From positions 372,001-436,000 of the forward strand of contig JBHOQS010000027.1 of the NCBI GenBank assembly GCA_042408875.1: 64,000 nucleotides of DNA. The letters run 5' to 3'. This document shows, in pieces, positions 58,549 to 64,000 of this stretch (the first letter of the stretch is position 1; each line of letters opens with the position of its first letter). The translations under genes were made by a program, and so were the position numbers. Below the pieces are notes generated by a model, which was not told the DNA's origin, ran no database searches, and saw only the letters and a program-made list of their open reading frames with translations. This DNA comes from JBHOQS01 sp042408875. Lineage in GTDB: Bacteria; Chloroflexota; UBA11872; JBHOQS01.

Positions 58549-59616
58549 CTACGTGCCACTCCCTGATCTCTGGTAGCCGATGCCAGTAATACGGATTCGT
58601 CTGTCCTGGAGCTCGACCCGTGCGCCGCGAGGGCCGAGCAGCGACTCGACCAGCCAGAGGTTCGACTCGACGTGGTCGGTCACCTGGGGAACCGTGTACT
58701 CGCTGGTTCCTGCGGCCAGGGCAGCGTACAGGATCAACTGATCTGCGGTGTAGCGGTCCACGCTCGCACCAGTGTCGAGGTCTGCCAGCAGCATGGCCGC
58801 AACATCGTGACCGATGCGCTCGGCGCTGCGGCGGACTTCGCCGGCGCGGTCGGCGCCCAGGATGCAGTCGCGCTTGGTGGCGGCGAAGGCGGCGCCTGGC
58901 TGCGCAGCGGTGGTGTCATTGAGGATCTCGACATGGGCGCGCAGGCCCCGCAGCTTGAGCGCCGCCTGAAAGCTCTCCGCCATCCGTTCAGCCACGCGGC
59001 GGGAGGCTAGATGCGAGGCCAGCGCGATCGCCCGGATCGACTGCACGCCGCCGTGGTGCGATGGCAGCACCAGCGGGCGGAGCGTGCCCGACAGGCTGCG
59101 CGCGGTGAGCTCGATCACGCCGTTGCCGGCCGGTACATAGCCCGGGCGCACGATGCGCAGGCGTGCCTCCAGACCCATACGCGCCAGGAGCGGCAGTAGC
59201 ACCTCCTGAGAATGGAATGGCGAGGGCGCGAAGTCCTGGAAGAGCCCGCCTTCGATGGTCAGCCTGCTCTCCGCATCCGGCGGTATGGCGAAGGCGATGA
59301 CCGGCAGGACTGTCTGCATCAGCATGGTCGTTGACCCGGCGGTGCCAATATCCCAGCGGTAGATTCCACTCTGGATCGCCCGCCCAGGGCGAAAGAGCAG
59401 CCGGTCGGATCCCACAGCCGCGCCTTCGAGTGTGCCACCACAGAGCTCCGCCACAGCCTGCACCGCCCGCAGATGCTGCGGCCGCAGCCCGGGCGGATTG
59501 CGCCGGGCACGAATATTGAACAGGCTGAGTTCCTCCCCAAGCAGCGCGGCGATAGCGACGCTAGTGCGCACTAGCGTCCCGCTGCCAGAGCGCTGTGCCC
59601 CATCAACCTCAAGCAT
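58549..59616 (-). CDS. rtcA: RNA 3'-terminal phosphate cyclase
   Basis: 355 residues from ATG 59616, with AGGGGGAAG directly upstream. It converts an RNA 3'-phosphate to a 2',3'-cyclic phosphate using ATP. The opening MLEVDGAQRSGSGTLVRTSV, the stretch RRNPPGLRPQHLRAVQAVAE and GTAGSTTMLMQTVLPVIAFA are family hallmarks. The catalytic histidine position aligns with H315 in PQVTDHVESNLWLVE. ADQLILYAALAAGTSEYTVP matches the ADQL region. The length is normal. No rtcB gene is in the window; the FAU-1-like gene follows. Confidence 0.93.
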   Translation of the reverse strand: MLEVDGAQRSGSGTLVRTSVAIAALLGEELSLFNIRARRNPPGLRPQHLRAVQAVAELCGGTLEGAAVGSDRLLFRPGRAIQSGIYRWDIGTAGSTTMLMQTVLPVIAFAIPPDAESRLTIEGGLFQDFAPSPFHSQEVLLPLLARMGLEARLRIVRPGYVPAGNGVIELTARSLSGTLRPLVLPSHHGGVQSIRAIALASHLASRRVAERMAESFQAALKLRGLRAHVEILNDTTAAQPGAAFAATKRDCILGADRAGEVRRSAERIGHDVAAMLLADLDTGASVDRYTADQLILYAALAAGTSEYTVPQVTDHVESNLWLVESLLGPRGARVELQDRRIRITGIGYQRSGSGT

Positions 59617-60064
59617 CTTCCCCCTAATCGTACCAGCAGATCTGCCCTCAGAGGAGGGTAGTTTGTATGCTACCAGGATGCCCCGATCTTCGTTAATATC
59701 GTGGTTGTGCACTTAATTATGGTAATGTGAGAGACACTCCCCGGCTAGGGGCCGTCTGGGTCCGTTCTGAGGGCACGGCCGAAGAGCCGGCTAAGAGCGC
59801 GGCTGAAAATGACGGTCCGGCAAAGTATTCAACGTGCCCGGTGTATTCCGGGCTATCTGACTGTCAAGCCCATGGCGCGGCCGGACAGCATTGAGGTTGA
59901 GGCTGACGAGACTGCAAGGGAAGAGCGGTCGGTCGGCAGGGACAGCGCAGGAGCCGGCGCGGTGGTGTGAGTAAAGAACCCTGTCACAGAAGGTAGCAAA
60001 CGAGGTGACAACAAAAAGTCACGACAAGTCTGGCAAGCTCTAGTAGTAGTAGAGGAGCGTATCT
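59617..60064. other. Divergent intergenic region between rtcA and UDP-glucose dehydrogenase genes
   Basis: About 450 bases. It must hold promoters for both directions, but I could not identify clear -35/-10 pairs. AGTAGTAGTAGAGGAG just before GTG 60065 includes a short TAG repeat and the ribosome-binding site. No gene is seen. Confidence 0.45.
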
Positions 60065-61423
60065 GTGAGCACTCGCACAATCTGCATCGTAGGGACCGGC
60101 TACGTCGGCCTGGTCACCGGCGCGTGTCTGGCTGAACTCGGGCACCGTGTGACCTGCCTGGATATCGATGAGCACAAGATCGCTTTGCTCCGCGGCGGCC
60201 AGCTGCCCATCTACGAGCCCGGGTTAGACGAGCTGGTGGCGCGCAACGCTGCCTGCGGCAGGCTCCGCTTCACGACCTCCTATCCTGAGGCGCTGCGCGA
60301 CGTCGAGTTCGTGTTCATCGCGGTGAACACACCGGCCGGCACCAACGGGGAAGCCGACCTGCGCTACGTGCGCGCCGCCGCGGAGAGCATCGGGCGGGCG
60401 CTGGCGCCGGATCACCCGCATGTGGTGACGATTGTGAACAAGAGCACCGTGCCTATTGGCACTGGCGACCTGGTCGAGCGGATCGTGGCGCGCAGCGCGC
60501 CGCCTGGTATGCGCTTTCGCGTGGTGTCGAACCCGGAGTTCCTGCGCGAGGGCGCGGCGATCCACGATTTCATGCACCCGGATCGCATTGTGCTCGGCGC
60601 TGCTGATCGCGAGGCGGCCGAAGCAGTTGCTGAGCTCTACGCCGTGCTGGAGTGCCCGGTGCTCATCACTGACCTGCGCACGGCCGAGATGATCAAGTAT
60701 GCCTCCAACGCGTTTCTGGCTACGAAAATTAGCTTTATCAACGAAGTCGCCTCGATCTGCGAGCAGGTCGGCGCCGACGTGCGTAAGGTGGCCGAGGGTA
60801 TGGGGCTGGACCGGCGTATCGGCCGGGCGTTTCTGGACGCTGGCCTGGGCTGGGGAGGTAGTTGCTTCCCCAAGGATGTGCAGGCGCTCACGCATATGGC
60901 TGCGGTGTACGGCGCCCATCCCCAACTCTTGCGTGCCGTCACGCAGATCAATCACGGCCAGCGCCTGAAGGTGATCCGCTGGCTGCGTGAGGCGCTGGGC
61001 ATCCTCGATGAAAGCGTGATTGCGCTGCTGGGGCTCTCGTTCAAGCCGAATACCGACGATGTGCGAGAGGCGCCGGCGCTGGATATCGCCCGCATGTTGC
61101 TCCAGGATGGTGCGCACGTGCGCGCGTATGACCCGGTGGCCGGTGCGCGGGCGCGCGCTGTGCTGCCCGAGCTCGTGATCTGCGAGAGCGCGCTCGAGGC
61201 CGTGCAGGGCGCCGATGCCGCTGTCCTGGTGACCGAGTGGGACGAGTTCCGTACGCTCAACCTCCAGGAGGTGCGCCTCCGGATGCGCCGGCCTGTGCTC
61301 GTAGACGGCCGTAACCTCTTCGATCCTGTCGCGGCGCGGCGGGCCGGCTTCGAGTACTACGCCATCGGCGCCAGCTGTCGTGGCGCGCCCGCGCCGGTCA
61401 ACAGCGTCCCCGTGGGGGCGTAG
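60065..61423 (+). CDS. UDP-glucose 6-dehydrogenase
   Basis: 452 residues from GTG 60065 with GGAG 7 bases upstream. It oxidises UDP-glucose to UDP-glucuronate with NAD. N-terminal Rossmann: TICIVGTGYVGLVTGACLAE, then LPIYEPGLDELV and FIAVNTPAG. The catalytic centre includes MIKYASNAFLATKISFINE (Lys about 211) and GWGGSCFPKD (Cys about 267). The C-terminal UDP-binding domain reads LLGLSFKPNTDDVREAPALD and the late VLVDGRNLF. The product feeds acidic exopolysaccharide synthesis, consistent with the polysaccharide region, though the gene is 30 kb away. The length is normal for the Ugd/TuaD family. Confidence 0.96.
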   Translation: MSTRTICIVGTGYVGLVTGACLAELGHRVTCLDIDEHKIALLRGGQLPIYEPGLDELVARNAACGRLRFTTSYPEALRDVEFVFIAVNTPAGTNGEADLRYVRAAAESIGRALAPDHPHVVTIVNKSTVPIGTGDLVERIVARSAPPGMRFRVVSNPEFLREGAAIHDFMHPDRIVLGAADREAAEAVAELYAVLECPVLITDLRTAEMIKYASNAFLATKISFINEVASICEQVGADVRKVAEGMGLDRRIGRAFLDAGLGWGGSCFPKDVQALTHMAAVYGAHPQLLRAVTQINHGQRLKVIRWLREALGILDESVIALLGLSFKPNTDDVREAPALDIARMLLQDGAHVRAYDPVAGARARAVLPELVICESALEAVQGADAAVLVTEWDEFRTLNLQEVRLRMRRPVLVDGRNLFDPVAARRAGFEYYAIGASCRGAPAPVNSVPVGA

Positions 61424-61631
61424 CGCCTGCTGGCCACCGAACGCGACAATGCGGTATACTGTGAGACAACCAGCGGAACGGATCGACGCAGGGCGGTTCT
61501 CCAGCTCACGTTTCCGCATCCGCCGGCCCTGTCCGGCCGCCTGCCTGTCTGGGCGCCGGCATCGATGTGTGTCGCCAGCCGGCCATGTAGCGCTCGTGCG
61601 CTGCACCGGCGTTGCGTATGGAGGTCAATGC

Positions 61632-61877
61632 ATGAGCGCGATGGAGCGGAAACGATCGTCGTCCGGGAGCCGTAAGTCGTCGACGCGCAAGGCCGCGGAT
61701 GTCCACCGCTGTGTGCTGTGCAATAATCCGGCAGACCGGGAGTGGGCACGTATGCCGGTCTGTGCGGAGCATCATAACTTAATCTTCGAAGAGGTCCGCG
61801 CAGCCGGAGTCCACGGCGAGCGCCCGCTCTATCGCAAGTTGATTAAGCTGTACGACGAGCAGTTCCAGGCTCACTGA
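61632..61877 (+). CDS. Small protein with CxxC-CxxH zinc-binding pattern
   Basis: 81 residues from ATG 61632, with GGAGG 6 bases upstream. A basic, Ser-rich N-terminus (RKRSSSGSRKSSTRKAADVH) leads to CVLCNNPADREWARMPVCAE then HH, that is C-x2-C-x13-C-x2-H, a probable zinc site. LIFEEVRAAGVHGERPLYRK and LIKLYDEQFQAH follow. I do not know a named family. It lies 30 bases before galT on the same strand and may be co-transcribed. Confidence 0.7.
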   Translation: MSAMERKRSSSGSRKSSTRKAADVHRCVLCNNPADREWARMPVCAEHHNLIFEEVRAAGVHGERPLYRKLIKLYDEQFQAH

Positions 61878-61907
61878 GGCGGCTCCACCGCTGCACGTCG
61901 CGCTGCC

Positions 61908-62909
61908 ATGCCCGAGCTCCGTCGGGACCCGGTCACCGGTCGTTGGGTGGTGATCGCAACTGAGCGTGCCCGCCGGCCAGAGAGCTTCTCCCAGGCCGTC
62001 CGCGAGCCGGTTCCGCCAGCCGCGGCCTGCCCGTTCGACGAGGGCAACGAGCACCTGACGCCCCCGGAAGTGTTCGCCATTCGCCGGCCGGGGTCGCAGC
62101 CCGACGGGCCGGGCTGGAGTGTGCGCGTCGTGCCGAACCTGTACCCCTCGTTCACCATGGCTGCCACGGTGACCTCGGCTGTGGGTCCAGCCGAGCTCTA
62201 CGAGGTTCACCCCGCCATCGGCGCGCACGAGGTGATCATTAGTAGCCCCGACCACACGCGCAGCACGGCTCAGCTTCCCCGGGAGCAGGTCGAGCGCATG
62301 GTGCGCGCCTGGATCGCGCGGATGCGTACGCATGCCGATGACCCGCGCATCGCTTATGTCCAGCTGATCTATAACCATGGCCGCAGCGCCGGTGCCTCGC
62401 TGGAGCATCCGCATGCGCAGCTCTTCGCGCTGCCCTTCATCCCGCCCGTGCTGCTCGAGGAGCTCGGCGGAGCCGAGCGGTTCCACCGCCAGCACGCCCG
62501 GTGTGTGTTCTGCGCCATGGTGGAGTCAGAGCTTGCCCTGGACGAGCGCATGGTGTTCGCTAGCGACCGGTTCGTGGCGTTTGCGCCGTTTGCCGCGCGG
62601 GCGCCCTTCGAGACGTGGATCCTGCCGCGCGCTCACACATGCCGTTTCGAAGAGCTGGCTCCCGAGGAGCTCAGCGACTTCGCTGGCATGCTCCAGCAAG
62701 TCACCGTGGCGCTCCACCGGAAGCTCAACGATCCGCCGTATAACTTCTTTATCCACACAGCGCCGTGCCGGAGCCCGGAGCTGCCGCACTACCACTGGCA
62801 CCTGGAACTGCTCCCGCGCCTGACGACCTGGGCCGGCCTGGAGTACGGCACCGGGGTGATCGTCAACACCATGACCCCGGAGGCTGCGGCAGTGTTCTTG
62901 CGCGCGTAG
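61908..62909 (+). CDS. galT: Galactose-1-phosphate uridylyltransferase
   Basis: 333 residues, beginning MPELRRDPVTGRWVVIATER, the standard GalT start. It exchanges UMP between UDP-glucose and galactose-1-phosphate in the Leloir pathway. The catalytic HPH is in SLEHPHAQLFALP (residues 167-169). Metal-site residues appear in ACPFDEGNEHLTPPEV, where the second Cys of the usual CxxC is missing, and in RCVFCAMVE. The C-terminal YHWHLELLPRLTTWAGLEYG is conserved. It follows the small zinc-motif gene by 30 bases. It provides UDP-sugars for glycan synthesis. Confidence 0.95.
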   Translation: MPELRRDPVTGRWVVIATERARRPESFSQAVREPVPPAAACPFDEGNEHLTPPEVFAIRRPGSQPDGPGWSVRVVPNLYPSFTMAATVTSAVGPAELYEVHPAIGAHEVIISSPDHTRSTAQLPREQVERMVRAWIARMRTHADDPRIAYVQLIYNHGRSAGASLEHPHAQLFALPFIPPVLLEELGGAERFHRQHARCVFCAMVESELALDERMVFASDRFVAFAPFAARAPFETWILPRAHTCRFEELAPEELSDFAGMLQQVTVALHRKLNDPPYNFFIHTAPCRSPELPHYHWHLELLPRLTTWAGLEYGTGVIVNTMTPEAAAVFLRA

Positions 62910-62931
62910 GTGTCGCGGTCCAGAATCCAGG

Positions 62932-62957
62932 CCGTGCTATACTCCCGTGCTATACTC
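62932..62957 (+). repeat. 13-bp tandem duplication carrying TATACT
   Basis: CCGTGCTATACTC twice, perfect, between galT and the universal stress gene. Each copy has TATACT, a possible -10 element (62938 and 62951), but no good -35 is visible. Confidence 0.85.
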
Positions 62958-63019
62958 CAATGAGGAGATAGCCCGGCACGCTGCGGTATGTCGCCGCGGC
63001 CTGGTGAGACGAGGGCAGT

Positions 63020-63493
63020 ATGCAGAACATTCGGCGGATCCTCGTGCCGATCAATGGCAACGCCACCGATGACGAAGCGATTGAGCTGGCCTGTAGCGTG
63101 GCGCGCCGAAACCGGGCCCGGGTCTATGCTATCTATGTAATAGAAGTCAAACGCTCGTTGCCGCTCGATGCTGAGTTGACCGACGAGATCGCTCGTGGTG
63201 AGGAGATCCTGGCCCGTGCAGAGGACCTGGCGGCGCGCCTGGAGTATCCTATCGAGACGGAGCTTCTGCAAGCGCGCGACGTCGGCCCAGCGATCGTCGA
63301 TCACGCCATCGACCGCGGGTGCGATCTGATCGTGATGGGTGTGACCTATCGCAAACGCTGGGGCGACTTCTATCTTGGGAAGACGGTACCCTACGTGCTG
63401 AAAAACGCTCCGGCGCGCGTCCTGGTGTTGCGGGAAGAGCCGGTGGCACGCCCCATAGCCGCGGGACAGCAGGCGGCGAGGGCGTCTGGCTAG
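63020..63493 (+). CDS. Universal stress protein (UspA family)
   Basis: 157 residues from ATG 63020 with GAGGG upstream. NIRRILVPINGNATDDEAIE and LACSVARRNRARVYAIYVIE start the Usp fold. IVMGVTYRKRWGDFYLGKTV and PYVLKNAPARVLVLR resemble the ATP-binding Gly-x2-Gly-x9-Gly-(S/T) region, though here the pattern is G-x8-G-x4-G-K-T, so nucleotide binding is uncertain. It lies between galT and the TrkA-like gene; Usp domains are often paired with cation transporters, so the two may be linked. Confidence 0.88.
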   Translation: MQNIRRILVPINGNATDDEAIELACSVARRNRARVYAIYVIEVKRSLPLDAELTDEIARGEEILARAEDLAARLEYPIETELLQARDVGPAIVDHAIDRGCDLIVMGVTYRKRWGDFYLGKTVPYVLKNAPARVLVLREEPVARPIAAGQQAARASG

Positions 63494-63650
63494 GCCCCAG
63501 GCGCGCTGGTTGGCATGCCTCGCTGGCCAGATTGTTGGAACGTGCGCATTGTGCACTCTCGGGTGGCGCTCTTGGAAGTCGGCTATTTCGAAACCTGCGC
63601 TGGCGATAGCCTCGCGCTCCTGAGAGCGCAGGCGGGAGGTCGGGAGCAGG

Positions 63651-64000
63651 ATGTACGTCATCATCGTCGGCTGCGGACGGGTTGGCTCGGCCCTGGCGAT
63701 GCTGCTGTCGCAGGAAGGGCACGAGGTGACGGTTATCGATATTAATCCGGCGCAGTTCGAGCGGTTTCTCGGGGAGGACTTCACTGGGAACACGATCGTC
63801 GGTGATGGGATCGACATTGACGTGCTGCGGCAGGCAGAGATCGAGCGCGCTGACGCGTTCGTGACGGCCACCAGCGGCGACAACCACAACCTCATGGCCG
63901 CGCAGATCGCGCAGCGTATCTTCAAAGTGCCGCGGGTCGTGGCACGGTGCAATGATCCGATCCGCGGGGCGACGTACGAGAAGCTGGGGCTGCGCATGGT
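63651..64000 (+). CDS. trkA: TrkA-N domain potassium uptake regulatory protein (cut by right edge)
   Basis: 116 codons visible, running off the window. ATG 63651 is preceded by GGGAGCAGG. MYVIIVGCGRVGSALAMLLS is the NAD(H)-binding Rossmann start (GxGxxG). HEVTVIDINPAQFERFLGED, TIVGDGIDIDVLRQAEIERA and DAFVTATSGDNHNLMAAQIA follow the RCK/TrkA-N pattern. This subunit gates Trk/Ktr potassium channels in response to nucleotides. A second RCK domain gene or a Trk membrane subunit would be expected beyond the edge. Confidence 0.9.
   Translation, partial: MYVIIVGCGRVGSALAMLLSQEGHEVTVIDINPAQFERFLGEDFTGNTIVGDGIDIDVLRQAEIERADAFVTATSGDNHNLMAAQIAQRIFKVPRVVARCNDPIRGATYEKLGLRM

Noticed and set aside
60224..61606. 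460-codon minus-strand open frame
   Set aside because: Antisense to UDP-glucose dehydrogenase, no motifs; shadow.

Overview
This 64-kb window is GC-rich bacterial chromosome. It most resembles the Chloroflexota, possibly the Ktedonobacteria/Thermogemmatispora side of that phylum. The basis is the overall protein style: a Tad/Flp pilus operon, large O-antigen-ligase/TPR fusions, an archaeal-like RtcA plus FAU-1/DUF402 pair, and many multi-TM proteins of unknown function. No single marker proves the taxon. I found no tRNA, rRNA, CRISPR array, transposase or prophage gene.

Layout. (1) 1-5.6 kb, minus strand: Tad pilus operon flp-cpaB-cpaE-cpaF-tadB (tadB cut by the left edge), preceded by a membrane protein with a histidine-kinase-like dimerisation helix that has lost its histidine. 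(2) 5.9-31.5 kb: a long surface-polysaccharide region. Each end carries a polyprenyl-phosphate sugar transferase plus an O-antigen-ligase/TPR protein, and the two pairs are paralogous. Between them lie GT2 and GT4 glycosyltransferases, GT-C-like membrane proteins, a methyltransferase, a Wzx-type flippase, GDP-L-fucose synthase, a decayed epimerase and a DUF433/DUF5615 toxin-antitoxin pair. (3) 32-47 kb: a mixed region with a Crp/Fnr regulator, CopD-like protein, FmdB zinc ribbon, SDR and epimerase enzymes, a DUF72 protein, a DUF4349 lipoprotein, recF, an amidohydrolase and two orphan ABC solute-binding lipoproteins. It also holds remnants of a CgeB-type glycosyltransferase, a sugar-binding protein and a multicopper oxidase. 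(4) 48-64 kb: housekeeping genes rpsT, glgA, purH, purN, a SpoU/TrmH methyltransferase, rplT, rpmI, a type III PLP decarboxylase, FAU-1-like protein and rtcA, then UDP-glucose dehydrogenase, galT, a universal stress protein and the start of a TrkA-type K+ channel subunit.

How the genes work together. Nucleotide-sugar enzymes (galT, UDP-glucose dehydrogenase, GDP-fucose synthase) would supply the glycosyltransferases. The sugar transferases start the lipid-linked repeat unit, the flippase exports it and the ligase/polymerase proteins finish it. The Tad pilus is the other surface structure encoded here.

Two sequence-level themes cut across the window. First, short (10-30 bp) tandem or near-tandem duplications sit beside gene starts and ends at more than a dozen places. 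One 17-bp duplication demonstrably frameshifts a former coding sequence, and another duplicates a ribosome-binding site together with its GTG start. Second, low-complexity AT-rich islands occur in this GC-rich DNA just upstream of particular start codons (crp-like, fmdB-like, rpsT, rplT, solute-binding protein, GDP-fucose synthase). The region also carries at least five decayed or internally deleted genes.
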